From: UBA11889 sp002313255
GTDB lineage: Bacteria > Pseudomonadota > Gammaproteobacteria > Pseudomonadales > Azotimanducaceae
NCBI GenBank assembly: GCA_913045265.1
Contig: CAJWQX010000022.1
Coordinates: 1 to 47,264 of the forward strand
Reading direction: 5' to 3'
Length of the DNA stretch: 47,264 bases
The notes below the pieces were generated by a model. That model saw only the letters and a list, made by a program, of their open reading frames with translations, ran no database searches and was not told where the DNA came from. A program made the position numbers and the translations under genes. Of the stretch, positions 16,100 to 24,412 are shown piece after piece (the first letter of the stretch is position 1; every line of letters begins with the position of its first letter).

Positions 16100-17266
16100 G
16101 TGCAAACGAAGCTACCTGCATCGTTCTTGGAAACCGAAACTGGCCGGAGGGCGGATCAGATACTTAGGCGTTGTGTGCATTGTGGATTCTGCAATGCGAC
16201 CTGTCCGACATATCTTGAACGCGGCGACGAGTTGGATGGTCCGCGCGGACGCATTTACCTTATCAAAGATTTGTTAGAAAGCGGCACCGCCAATCCTGTT
16301 GCGGCTAACCATCTTGACCGGTGCTTGACGTGTCGGGCGTGTGAGACGACGTGCCCGTCCGGGGTTGAATACGGCGAGTTGGCCGAAATCGGCCGGGACG
16401 TTTTGCGGCGTAGTGGATTTTCGAAACCTTCATGGATGACGAAACTGTTGCTCGTTCTCGTACGTCACCCGAATTGGCTTCGTTTGATCATGAGGTTGGG
16501 CCGCCCGGTACGGTTCATCTTGCCCGCGTCTTTGCGCGAGACACTCGCGTATTTGCCTCGCAGGGGTGAATCGGTTGGATCGGACAATGCCTCAGTCTTG
16601 ATCATGCGGGGTTGCGTTCAAAGTGTGGTCACCCCGGAAGTCAACGATCATCTGGCGGGTTTGCTTCAAACGAGGGGAATTGCCTTTCGGTTTTCTGACG
16701 AGACGCGTTGTTGCGGTGGTATGGAATTGCATGCGGGTCTCCATAACGACGCTTTGAACCAAATGCATAGCAACGTGCGGGCGCTCGATTCCTCGCGGCT
16801 TCAGACGGTGATTTCGACGGCGAGCGGTTGCGGCGTGACGCTCAAGGAATACGGACGGTTACTTGGTTCGGACGAGGGTCGCGCGTTTTCGGCGAAGGTT
16901 GTGGACGCGGTGGAGTATCTGCAAACGTTTACGTTTACCAAGAAACGAAAGGACGTCACGCGGGTGGCATGGCATCCACCATGCACTTTGCAGCACGGCC
17001 AACGACTGCGAGGCGTGGTTGAATCGATCCTGACGAAAACTGGGTACGAATTGGTTCCGGTAAAGGACGTTCATCTATGTTGCGGATCTGCGGGGGTGTA
17101 TTCCATTGAACAACCGGAACTTTCTCGTCAACTGCGGCAGCGAAAGATCGATTCGTTAATGGCAAATCAACCCGAGTTGATCGCGACTGCCAATGTCGGC
17201 TGCCAAATGCACATGGGTACAGTCGCTGATGTCCCGGTTGTTCATTGGCTCGAACTACTTCGTTGA
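16100..17266 (+). CDS. glcF: Glycolate oxidase iron-sulfur subunit GlcF
   Basis: 388 residues. Two ferredoxin-type 4Fe-4S motifs near the N-terminus (CVHCGFCNATCP and CLTCRACETTCP) carry electrons from the FAD subunits, and two CCG modules in the C-terminal half (RCCGG and LCCGSAG) complete the heterodisulfide-reductase-like domain. The GTG start at 16100 follows the glcE stop with no gap. No glcG, regulator or malate synthase gene follows; the next gene, bfd, is on the other strand. Confidence 0.95.
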   Translation: MQTKLPASFLETETGRRADQILRRCVHCGFCNATCPTYLERGDELDGPRGRIYLIKDLLESGTANPVAANHLDRCLTCRACETTCPSGVEYGELAEIGRDVLRRSGFSKPSWMTKLLLVLVRHPNWLRLIMRLGRPVRFILPASLRETLAYLPRRGESVGSDNASVLIMRGCVQSVVTPEVNDHLAGLLQTRGIAFRFSDETRCCGGMELHAGLHNDALNQMHSNVRALDSSRLQTVISTASGCGVTLKEYGRLLGSDEGRAFSAKVVDAVEYLQTFTFTKKRKDVTRVAWHPPCTLQHGQRLRGVVESILTKTGYELVPVKDVHLCCGSAGVYSIEQPELSRQLRQRKIDSLMANQPELIATANVGCQMHMGTVADVPVVHWLELLR

Positions 17267-17373
17267 AGCGGAGCGTTTTCCCGATGACGGGTCCAGATTC
17301 TTGTCGTACAGAAGAGGTACGAAACCGAGAGATCGCGCGGTGGTATGGAGCCTGGGGTCGAAACAGTGCGAGA

Positions 17374-17574
17374 TCAGGCGGCGTAGTATTGGGTTGCGTT
17401 GGGTATATCTTTAGCTAGAGCTGAGTCGATTATTGCTTGCGCGTGTCCTGCGCATGTTCCGCAGCTGGTTGCAACGCCAAGTTCCTTGGCGACGGCCTCA
17501 AGATCACGATGACCCGCAGCTACAGCGTCGTTGATTTCGACGGTTCTCACAGCATGGCAAAGACAGATATACAT
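17374..17574 (-). CDS. bfd: Bacterioferritin-associated ferredoxin
   Basis: 66 residues holding the BFD-type [2Fe-2S] fold, with cysteines C4, C6, C38 and C41 (CxC then CxxC, 31 residues between the pairs). Bfd binds bacterioferritin and delivers electrons to release stored iron under iron shortage. The start at 17574 (MYICLCHAV) is the family N-terminus; the longer frame to 17613 would cover the Fur box and is rejected. It diverges from bfr across a 159-base gap with a Fur box 19-37 bases before its ATG, which predicts Fur repression when iron is plentiful. Confidence 0.93.
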   Translation of the reverse strand: MYICLCHAVRTVEINDAVAAGHRDLEAVAKELGVATSCGTCAGHAQAIIDSALAKDIPNATQYYAA

Positions 17575-17592
17575 CGTATTCGAAGTGTAAAT

Positions 17593-17611
17593 GAGAATGA
17601 TTAGCAATATC
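17593..17611 (-). promoter_or_regulatory. Fur box between bfd and bfr
   Basis: On the minus strand GATATTGCTAATCATTCTC matches the 19-base Fur consensus GATAATGATAATCATTATC at 16 of 19 positions. It lies close to the bfd start and more than 120 bases from the bfr start, so bfd is the more direct target; Fur could affect bfr as well. Confidence 0.82.
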
Positions 17612-17733
17612 AACTACAAATGTGACTGCGTTTTATTAACATCTGTTAACGATTTTTATTATTAATATCAATAACTTAAGTATACATCGATGCATTTCGA
17701 AGTTACGATGAGCGCTTCACTGGAGGACTTCTT

Positions 17734-18213
17734 ATGAAGCCACAAGACCCAGACATCATCATCCATCTAAATCGCGCGCTAAAGAACGAGCTGACGGCGG
17801 TCAATCAGTACTTCCTTCACGCCAAGATGTTCTCGGACTGGGGTTTAGAGCGAATCGGCGAATACGAAAAAAAAGAATCGATTGACGAAATGCGACACGC
17901 TGACGCGTTGATCGAACGGATTCTGTTTCTTGATGGTCTTCCCAATTTGCAAGATTTGGGCAAGCTAATGATCGGTGAGGACGTGAAGGAGATGCTCGAG
18001 TGTGACTTGGCTCTTGAGAACGCGGCGATGCCCGATCTTCGCGATTCCATCGTATTTGCGGAGACAAGTAACGACTACGTCAGTCGGGAATTATTTGAAT
18101 CCATTCTCGAATCAGAGGAAGAGCACGTCGACTGGATCGAAACGCAACTTGAACTGATCGATAAAATGGGTATCGAGAACTACATTCAGTCGCAGATCTC
18201 TGACCCAAGTTGA
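17734..18213 (+). CDS. bfr: Bacterioferritin
   Basis: 159 residues. All ferroxidase ligands are present by alignment with E. coli Bfr shifted by one: E19, E52, H55, E95, E128 and H131, plus the haem-binding methionine M53 in SIDEMRHAD. The protein forms a 24-subunit haem-containing cage that oxidises and stores iron in the cytoplasm. GGAGG stands seven bases before ATG 17734. A weak -10-like TATACA sits at 17681-17686 in a very AT-rich leader. It faces feoB tail to tail, 20 bases apart. Confidence 0.96.
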   Translation: MKPQDPDIIIHLNRALKNELTAVNQYFLHAKMFSDWGLERIGEYEKKESIDEMRHADALIERILFLDGLPNLQDLGKLMIGEDVKEMLECDLALENAAMPDLRDSIVFAETSNDYVSRELFESILESEEEHVDWIETQLELIDKMGIENYIQSQISDPS

Positions 18214-18233
18214 GCGACAGAGACCATTATTTC

Positions 18234-20321
18234 TCAATCCACGTGCATCACCGGTATGAGAGTGTCGGTTTTCCCGCGCCGAATGCCCCATCGGATTAGC
18301 ACGGTAAACATGAGCCCTGCAATAGCGAGCATGGTGATGCACCAAAACAGTGTCTGCAGGGGATGTTCGGCGGCACCGCCGATTTGATAACAAATGACCG
18401 CGGCGGCGTAGGCCACGACGACGCTCCAGGCCGTGCTAAAGACAGCCCAGAAGGGTCCAAGTTCTTTATAGATTACCCCGATCGTGGCGACGCAGGGCAT
18501 GTAAAGTAGTATGAACAATAAATAGCTGAACGCCCCTAATTTGCCGTCGAATAAAGAGCGCATTGCAGCAATTGTGTTGAGTTCGACGGCTTGATTATCG
18601 GCGGCCGCAGTCGTATCCCTGAGTTCGCCCAAGTCTAAGCCTAGCGGGTCCGTGGCGGTTGAAACGAGCGCGGAAAGGTTTTTCGGAATGGTTTGCGCGG
18701 CCGCACCAAATTCGTCCAGTAGATTGAAGTCTGCTTCGTCCACCGGGGTCTGGCTATAAAGGGCATCGAGGGTTCCAACCACTACTTCCTTAGCAAAGAT
18801 GCCGGCAAAGATTCCGACGGTGGCTGGCCAATTGTCGTCGTCGATGCCCATGGGTCGAAAGGCCGGGGTAATCGTTCGTCCGATCGCAGAAAGGACCGAG
18901 TCGTTTGTGTTCTCATTGCCAAAACTGCCATCGGTACCGACGGAATTGACCACATTTAAAACCACCACCACCATCACGATGGCTTTACCTGCTCGAGTAA
19001 CAAAGCCTGAAAGCCTTTGCCAGGTATGAATCAGGACACCTTTTAAGGTGGGCATATGATACGCAGGAAGTTCGAGGATGAAGGTAGACGTGCCTGAGTG
19101 AAGCAAGTGGCGACGAACCACCATTGCCGAAACGACAGCAACAGCAATACCGATGAAATAGAGCGCGAAAACAATGTTTTGTCCATTGTTGGGAAAGAAT
19201 GCTGCTGCAAATAGCGCGTACACCGTCAGCCGTGCTCCACACGACATAAACGGCGCCATGATAGTTGTGAGAATTCTGTCAGGTTGATTGTCGAGACTCC
19301 GCGTCGCCATCACCGCCGGGACATTGCAACCAAATCCGACAATCAACGGAACGAAAGATTTACCAGGGAGACCAAGCCGTTGCATCAGCCGATCCAAAAC
19401 GAAAGCGGCTCGTGCCATGTACCCGGTGTCTTCTAGAAAGGTCAGAAAGAGGAAGAGACAAGCGATAACGGGAATGAACGTTCCGACCAGTTGGATGCCC
19501 CCGCCGATTCCATCGGCAATGAAAGTCCTAAGCCAAGCGGGAAATCCGATTTGTCCAAGAAGTATTCGTGGACCGTCAACAAATAGGGCATTGCCGGCAA
19601 TATCAAAGAAATCGATAAAAGCCGAACCGACGTTGATAGTAAACATAAACATCAGGTACATCACGCCAAGAAAAAATGGAAAGGCGAAGTATCGGTTTAA
19701 TACCAATTGGTCTATGCGGTCGGTAATTGGACGCGTTCGTTTGGATTCGACCACGCTGCGTTCTACGACTTCGTCAATCAACGCGTAGCGCTCGGTCGAG
19801 TCGTCAAGAACGGAAAATGATCGGTACGTGACGACGCATAAACTGTTCTTTAATTCCTTGATACCGCGATTTCGGGTGGCCACCATGGGAATCACGGGAC
19901 AGGCAAGATCCTTGGCGAGTTGCGGGACGTCGATCTCGATGCCTAGTTGTTCAGCGCTGTCGAGCATATTGAGCGCGACCACGACGGGTATCGATTTTTC
20001 TCGCAATTGCGTGGTCAGGAAAATGCCGCGGGATAGGCTGGTGGCGTCAATAACGTTGACGATGACGTCTACGGACGGCCCGGAAATAAATTCGCGCGCA
20101 ATTCGCTCATCGATTGCTTCGGTAGCGTCGCCCGAGTCGAGGCTGTACGTGCCCGGTAGGTCGATAACTTCAAACATGTTTTCTTGGTGAACGAATTGCC
20201 CCGACTTTCTTTCCACGGTGACACCGGGCCAATTACCAACACGCTGGCGAGCGCCGGTGAGGGCGTTAAACACCGTGGACTTTCCGCTGTTTGGATTGCC
20301 AACCAAGCCGATCGTAAGCAT
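18234..20321 (-). CDS. feoB: Ferrous iron transporter FeoB
   Basis: 695 residues. The N-terminal GTPase domain has G1 GNPNSGKS (8-15), G3 DLPGTYS and G4 NMLD; it is followed by two gate-type membrane halves (for example FGCNVPAVMATRSL and LYMPCVATIGVIYKELG) typical of FeoB. It imports Fe(II) across the inner membrane with GTP hydrolysis. It is shorter than E. coli FeoB (773). ATG 20319-20321 gives the exact FeoB N-terminus MLTIGLVGNPN and shares its A with the feoA stop (TGATG), so feoAB are translationally coupled; the open frame to 20381 is inside feoA and is not used. No FeoC is seen. Confidence 0.95.
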   Translation of the reverse strand: MLTIGLVGNPNSGKSTVFNALTGARQRVGNWPGVTVERKSGQFVHQENMFEVIDLPGTYSLDSGDATEAIDERIAREFISGPSVDVIVNVIDATSLSRGIFLTTQLREKSIPVVVALNMLDSAEQLGIEIDVPQLAKDLACPVIPMVATRNRGIKELKNSLCVVTYRSFSVLDDSTERYALIDEVVERSVVESKRTRPITDRIDQLVLNRYFAFPFFLGVMYLMFMFTINVGSAFIDFFDIAGNALFVDGPRILLGQIGFPAWLRTFIADGIGGGIQLVGTFIPVIACLFLFLTFLEDTGYMARAAFVLDRLMQRLGLPGKSFVPLIVGFGCNVPAVMATRSLDNQPDRILTTIMAPFMSCGARLTVYALFAAAFFPNNGQNIVFALYFIGIAVAVVSAMVVRRHLLHSGTSTFILELPAYHMPTLKGVLIHTWQRLSGFVTRAGKAIVMVVVVLNVVNSVGTDGSFGNENTNDSVLSAIGRTITPAFRPMGIDDDNWPATVGIFAGIFAKEVVVGTLDALYSQTPVDEADFNLLDEFGAAAQTIPKNLSALVSTATDPLGLDLGELRDTTAAADNQAVELNTIAAMRSLFDGKLGAFSYLLFILLYMPCVATIGVIYKELGPFWAVFSTAWSVVVAYAAAVICYQIGGAAEHPLQTLFWCITMLAIAGLMFTVLIRWGIRRGKTDTLIPVMHVD

Positions 20322-20584
20322 CAATATGACGTCCGAGGGAGAATTGACGTGGGCGGTTCTTCGGTTGCAATTAGGAGGCAATCTGCCTCTTTGGCACGAA
20401 TAGCCAACCGAAATCCGCGTAATTTAAGCTCGATGGGGTCGCCCAGCGGGGCGGTACGAACGACTTCGAATTGAGTTCCTCGTACCAGTCCCAAGCTCTG
20501 CAAACGCGCGACGTAGGCACTCGCATCGCGGAACCCAATGATGGTTGCGGTTTGACCGATGGCAAGTTGTTGGACGGACAACAT
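20321..20584 (-). CDS. feoA: Ferrous iron transport protein FeoA
   Basis: 87-residue SH3-like protein with the FeoA pattern LAIGQTATIIGF, RLQSLGLVRGTQFEVV, GDPIELKLRGFRLAIR. It assists FeoB at the cytoplasmic face. It is the first gene of feoAB; a Fur box lies 21-39 bases before its start, predicting repression by Fur with iron. fur itself is the next gene upstream on the same strand. Confidence 0.94.
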   Translation of the reverse strand: MLSVQQLAIGQTATIIGFRDASAYVARLQSLGLVRGTQFEVVRTAPLGDPIELKLRGFRLAIRAKEADCLLIATEEPPTSILPRTSY

Positions 20585-20604
20585 CCGTCAATCGTACCCT
20601 AATC

Positions 20605-20623
20605 GCAAATAATTCTCATTCGC
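20605..20623 (-). promoter_or_regulatory. Fur box upstream of feoAB
   Basis: On the minus strand GCGAATGAGAATTATTTGC matches the Fur consensus at 13 of 19 positions, with a strong core (AATGAGAAT-ATT). It lies between fur and feoA, just before feoA, where Fur binding would block feoAB transcription and possibly read-through from fur. Confidence 0.65.
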
Positions 20624-20656
20624 GAATAGTGTTGAAATCGTCGACTAAGAGCTTTT

Positions 20657-20700
20657 ACGAGATGGGCTTATGTTGGCTTGCGGGTCAGGTCTCATCTCGT
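20657..20700 (-). repeat. Inverted repeat at the end of fur
   Basis: ACGAGATG (20657-20664) and CATCTCGT (20693-20700) form perfect eight-base arms around a 28-base loop and span the fur stop codon. No T-run follows on the fur strand, so it does not look like an intrinsic terminator. It may be chance or an mRNA structure affecting fur-feoA read-through. Confidence 0.3.
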
Positions 20701-21092
20701 TTTCGAACGTAGAGCACCAGTTCGTGATCGACCAAGTCAAAACCATATTCGCGAGCGAGTTCCTTTTGCAGATTCTCAATGTTGTCGCTGACAAACTCAG
20801 TTACGGTACCGGTATCGATATCGATCATGTGATCGTGATGGCTTTCGTGGGCTAATTCGTAGACGGCATGGCCGTCATCGAAGTTGTGTCGGTCGACAAT
20901 ACCGGCGGATTCAAATTGCATGAGCACTCGGTACACGGTGGCTAGACCTACGGATTCGTCACTGGCGATGAGTTTTCGATAGACGTTTTCTGCCGACAGG
21001 TGATGGGGCCCTCCGGCTTCCAGTACCTCAAGGACTTTGAGACGCGGAAGCGTCACTTTTAGACCTGCGTTTTTAAGGTCTTTCTGCGGCAA
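20685..21092 (-). CDS. fur: Ferric uptake regulator Fur
   Basis: 135 residues. The winged helix (LKVTLPRLKVLEVL, GLATVYRVLMQFESAGIV) and dimerisation part (HHDH at 85-88, VTEF, HELVLYV) are those of Fur, the Fe(II)-dependent repressor of iron uptake. The two cysteines of the structural zinc site in E. coli Fur (ICLDCG) are replaced by D91 and T94 (MIDIDTG). The start is TTG at 21090-21092, with AGAGGA seven bases upstream; it gives the usual length, whereas the open frame to 21347 would overlap the NTF2-like gene and add 85 unrelated residues. Zur is less likely because the CxxC motifs are absent. It lies directly upstream of feoAB. Confidence 0.9.
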   Translation of the reverse strand: MPQKDLKNAGLKVTLPRLKVLEVLEAGGPHHLSAENVYRKLIASDESVGLATVYRVLMQFESAGIVDRHNFDDGHAVYELAHESHHDHMIDIDTGTVTEFVSDNIENLQKELAREYGFDLVDHELVLYVRKRDET

Positions 21093-21144
21093 CGTGGTGT
21101 CCTCTATGGTGGAGTCTAAACCGTAGCCGCCTATCGGTTGGACG

Positions 21145-21606
21145 TCAATCGCCGAACGTAAAGACGTCAACGAATTGGCGTTTTTGAATTTTCCATCCAG
21201 CAGTTGTTTTCGCGCAAATGTCGTGATACTCGCCCAACGCAGTGGCGCCGGATGTCTGAATGGGGAGTTCAGTCGCGGCCGCGATGGTGACGGTAACGTA
21301 ACTAACGACACGCGCTTTTTCGGGCGTTTCGACGGTGACCTGAACATTACTCATAACATGCCTGGTGGTTTGGCCACTACTGTCGAGCATGCGTTTGCGA
21401 ATCGCGGCACGACCTTCAAACCGTTGGCCGCGGAACAAAAAGACTCCGTTTTCGGCGAATACGTTGGCGTAACCGTCAGGGTCGTCGTGATCACGGCTGT
21501 GCGCATAGGCGTGAACTAAATTAGTGCACGCCTCAACAATCGCTGACGCATGAGCTAAACAGGTGGTTTGAAAGAAAAGCACAAAGATGATCAATAGACT
21601 ACGCAA
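21145..21606 (-). CDS. Exported SnoaL/NTF2-like protein
   Basis: 153 residues: signal peptide (basic start, then IIFVLFF, cleavage likely after AHASA) followed by an NTF2-like/SnoaL fold (ACTNLVHAYAHSRDH, FRGQRFEGRAAIRKRM, TRHVMSNVQVTV, AGWKIQKRQF). Members bind small hydrophobic ligands or act as isomerases, dehydratases or hydroxylases; no catalytic residues can be assigned. TTG 21604-21606 is preferred because GGAGG is eight bases upstream and it gives a good signal peptide; GTG at 21621 is the alternative. The gene overlaps the end of the SDR gene by eight bases, so the two probably work together. fur follows 52 bases downstream. Confidence 0.8.
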   Translation of the reverse strand: MRSLLIIFVLFFQTTCLAHASAIVEACTNLVHAYAHSRDHDDPDGYANVFAENGVFLFRGQRFEGRAAIRKRMLDSSGQTTRHVMSNVQVTVETPEKARVVSYVTVTIAAATELPIQTSGATALGEYHDICAKTTAGWKIQKRQFVDVFTFGD

Positions 21607-22357
21607 TACTGAAGCCTCCACACACAGCCAGCGATTGGCCCGTCACAAAATCCGACGCAGAACTTGCGAAGAAAACAGCGGCCCCCCCGCACTCCTTAGG
21701 TTCACCAAAACGGCCTGCCGGTGTCCGTTGAACGATTTGTTGATGAAACGGTTCGTTGTCGATAACGGGTCGGGTCATGTCTGTGGTAATCCAGCCAGGG
21801 AGTATGCAATTGACCTCAATATGGTGAGGGGCCCAGGCAACGGCGAGGGATTTTGTAAGCTGTACTACGCCGCCTTTACTGGCAGAGTAATTGGGCACCT
21901 GCGCACTACCAAATAGCGAATACATCGAACCAATGTTGATAATTTTCCCGAATCCGGCTTGCTTCATTGCCCGAAACGCTTGCCGTGAAAAGCGAAAAAC
22001 GCTGCGTAGATTGGTGGTGACAACGCTGTCCCAAAGAGCGTCCGACATATCCTCAGGCGATTCACCCGCTGCGATCCCTGCGTTATTGACGAGAATTTGT
22101 AAGCCGCCGAAGGCGTTGATCGTTTCGTCTATCGTGGCGTCGATGTCTTCGAGATCGTCTACGTCGCAGCGCACGGGTCGGCATCGTCCACCATGGCGAT
22201 TAATTTGGCTGGATGCTGCTTGGTTTTTTCCCTCGTCGCGACCGGCGATTACTACATTCGCTCCTGCTTCGGCGAGTGCCTCAGCGATACCTAGGCCGAT
22301 GCCTCCATTGCCGCCGGTGACGAGTGCCGTTCGTCCAGTCAGATCGAATGTCGCCAT
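21599..22357 (-). CDS. Short-chain dehydrogenase/reductase
   Basis: 252-residue classical SDR. NAD(P) motif TGGNGGIG (14-21), NNAG (91-94), and catalytic S144, Y157 and K161 (YSASK) are all present, so it should be an active NAD(P)-dependent alcohol/ketone oxidoreductase, possibly FabG-like or a sugar/polyol dehydrogenase. The ATG at 22357 starts the usual MATFDLTGR; a TTG nine bases upstream is less likely. AAGGG precedes it by about ten bases. It begins a run SDR, NTF2-like, fur and diverges from an acyl-CoA dehydrogenase gene. Confidence 0.9.
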   Translation of the reverse strand: MATFDLTGRTALVTGGNGGIGLGIAEALAEAGANVVIAGRDEGKNQAASSQINRHGGRCRPVRCDVDDLEDIDATIDETINAFGGLQILVNNAGIAAGESPEDMSDALWDSVVTTNLRSVFRFSRQAFRAMKQAGFGKIINIGSMYSLFGSAQVPNYSASKGGVVQLTKSLAVAWAPHHIEVNCILPGWITTDMTRPVIDNEPFHQQIVQRTPAGRFGEPKECGGAAVFFASSASDFVTGQSLAVCGGFSIA

Positions 22358-22423
22358 GATCTGCAACCCTTACTTTTTGTCGTTGGTGGAGTTTAATGGG
22401 GTTCGAAGCATAGGAGTAAGAGC

Positions 22424-23623
22424 ATGTTGAATTTGTCGATACCGGACCACGTCATTCCGTTACGCGCCAAGGTTTTGGACTTTATTGAGCGAGAAATTTA
22501 TCCATTGGAGAGCACGCTCTATCAAGAAACACCCGAAAGCCGGCGAGGCTTGATGAGGGGATTGATGCAAAAAGCGAAAGACGAACATCTATGGGCGCTG
22601 GGTCATCCAGAGGAAATTGGCGGTGGCGGTCTCCCCTTTATGGATTATGTGTTTGTTAATGAGGTCGTCGGTCGCTCGAGCCTTGCAACCGTCGCATTGG
22701 GTACGCACTCGCTGCAGGATTCGATCATGCTAAATCGCTACGCAAGTCCAGAGTGGCGCGAAAAATACCTCGATCCACTGGTCGGGGGGGAAATTTTCCC
22801 CAGTTTTGGGATGACCGAACCGGATGTGGCGAGTTCTGATCCGACCCAACTGCAAACTCGGGCCGAACTCGAAGGAGATGAATGGGTAATTAATGGCCGT
22901 AAGTGGTTCACATCAGGGGCGGCGACTGCGGCCTATACCACCGCCATGGTTCGTACGGAGCCAGACGATACGCCTCCGCATGCCTCTTTCTCCATGATCA
23001 TCGTCCCCACCGATACCGACGGATACAACATCGTTCGCGATGTCGCAGTGATGGGTGAATTTGACGGCCACTACGAGGTCGTTTACGACGACGTTCGGGT
23101 TCCGAAAGAGAATTTGCTCGGTACACGGGGGCACGGATTCAAAATCGCCCAGGATCGTCTCGGCCCGGGTCGAATTTTTCACTGCATGCGATGGCTCGGG
23201 CAGGCTCAACGCGCGTTCGACCTGATGTGTAATCGAGCAAACGAACGCGTTGCCTTCGGTAAACCGTTGGCTGAACACCAGCAAATCCAGAAGTTTATTT
23301 TCGATACCGCCTGCGAAATTCAAGCGAGTCGATTGCTCACACTGCACGCGGCCCAAAAGATCGACCAAGGAGACGAAGCTCGAATCGAAATAGGGTTGAT
23401 TAAGGTGTATGGCGCGTCGATGTTGCACAACGCCATTGATCGAGCGATCCAAGTGCATGGCGCGAAAGGAGTGACCGAAGATACGCCGTTAGAACGAATG
23501 TATCGTCAGGCGCGATTCGCGCGCATATACGATGGTGCCGACGAAGTGCATGTCCAGACCACGGCTCGCCGATTGCTACGATCGTATAGCGAAGGCGGCA
23601 ATTATGATTTCGGAACTAGATAA
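22424..23623 (+). CDS. Acyl-CoA dehydrogenase (ACAD10/11-like)
   Basis: 399 residues, FAD-dependent alpha,beta-desaturation of an acyl-CoA. Domains: N-terminal helical (1-120), FAD/substrate sheet (FGMTEPDVASSDP, KWFTSGA) and C-terminal helical part with NERVAFGKPLAEHQQIQ and QVHGAKGVTED. The usual catalytic Glu segment reads RIYDGADEVH, with Asp in place of Glu, as in ACAD10/11-type members that act on 4-hydroxy or long-chain acyl-CoAs. The substrate is unknown. A dienelactone-hydrolase family gene follows 12 bases later and is probably co-transcribed. Confidence 0.92.
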   Translation: MLNLSIPDHVIPLRAKVLDFIEREIYPLESTLYQETPESRRGLMRGLMQKAKDEHLWALGHPEEIGGGGLPFMDYVFVNEVVGRSSLATVALGTHSLQDSIMLNRYASPEWREKYLDPLVGGEIFPSFGMTEPDVASSDPTQLQTRAELEGDEWVINGRKWFTSGAATAAYTTAMVRTEPDDTPPHASFSMIIVPTDTDGYNIVRDVAVMGEFDGHYEVVYDDVRVPKENLLGTRGHGFKIAQDRLGPGRIFHCMRWLGQAQRAFDLMCNRANERVAFGKPLAEHQQIQKFIFDTACEIQASRLLTLHAAQKIDQGDEARIEIGLIKVYGASMLHNAIDRAIQVHGAKGVTEDTPLERMYRQARFARIYDGADEVHVQTTARRLLRSYSEGGNYDFGTR

Positions 23624-23635
23624 GGAGATAGATGA

Positions 23636-24361
23636 ATGCAGGAGCAGCACACGACGATTCAAACGGCGGATGGCGCGATGAATACATTCATCACCTGTCC
23701 CGAAGAAGGAGGACCGTACCCGGCTGTCATTTTTTATATGGATGCGCCAGGCAAGCGGGAAGAGTTGCATGATATGGCACGGCGTATTGCGACGGTCGGC
23801 TACTACGTTGTTCTACCCAACCTTTATTACCGTGACGTCTCTGAATTTCATTTGGGCATGCCCGACGCGACACGCGAAAGAATGCGCGAGCTCATGGACA
23901 ACCTCTCTAATGCCGTTGTGTGCGAGGACACGCGGGCTATTTTGGCGTTTCTTGAGGGGGAGAAATTGGCTTCGGACGGTCCGGTTGGTGCGGTTGGTTA
24001 CTGTATGAGCGGTCCGTTCGTTTTCGCGGCAGCAGCGGAATTTCCTGAAAGAATCAAAGCAAGCGCTTCTTTGCACGGCGTGCGCCTGTTTACTGATGAA
24101 GATACCTCGCCCCACTTGACCGCGGACAGGATTCAAGGCGAGATCTACTTTGGTTGTGCTGAAACCGACGATTGGGCGCCGCCAGAAATGGTCGAAAAAC
24201 TGGATTCTCATCTTGCGTCAACGGGCATCGATTACCGGATCGAGTGGTATCCGGATACTGCCCACGGATTCGTTTTCCCACAGCGAGAAGGTATTTATCA
24301 CAAAGAATCAGCAGAGCGGCACTGGGAGCGTCTATTTTTGTTGTTTAGAAGAAATCTTTAA
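23636..24361 (+). CDS. Dienelactone hydrolase family protein
   Basis: 241-residue alpha/beta hydrolase of the DLH family with nucleophile C123 in GYCMSG, an acid residue in ETDDWAPP (D178 or D179) and H210 in DTAHGF. Members hydrolyse lactones or esters in aromatic and other catabolic routes. AAGGAG stands nine bases before ATG 23636. It follows an acyl-CoA dehydrogenase gene, so a lipid-like or cyclic substrate is possible, but true dienelactone hydrolysis is not implied since no ring-cleavage genes are nearby. Confidence 0.9.
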   Translation: MQEQHTTIQTADGAMNTFITCPEEGGPYPAVIFYMDAPGKREELHDMARRIATVGYYVVLPNLYYRDVSEFHLGMPDATRERMRELMDNLSNAVVCEDTRAILAFLEGEKLASDGPVGAVGYCMSGPFVFAAAAEFPERIKASASLHGVRLFTDEDTSPHLTADRIQGEIYFGCAETDDWAPPEMVEKLDSHLASTGIDYRIEWYPDTAHGFVFPQREGIYHKESAERHWERLFLLFRRNL

Positions 24362-24412
24362 GATCCAAATTGCCGATGTGCATGCCGCAAGTTTCGTCAA
24401 ATAAGATTTTGG

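Noticed and set aside
17636..17649. TTAAC-ATCT-GTTAA palindrome upstream of bfr
   Set aside because: Perfect five-base arms, but short, in AT-rich DNA and unlike any operator I can name; left as chance. An 8/10 FNR-like match nearby (17658-17671) is also too weak.
19288..19788. Plus-strand frame (166 codons) inside feoB
   Set aside because: Antisense to the membrane part of feoB; low-complexity Ser/Arg/Lys composition typical of shadow frames.
20657..20700. Terminator for fur
   Set aside because: The eight-base inverted repeat has a 28-base loop and no T-run on the fur strand.
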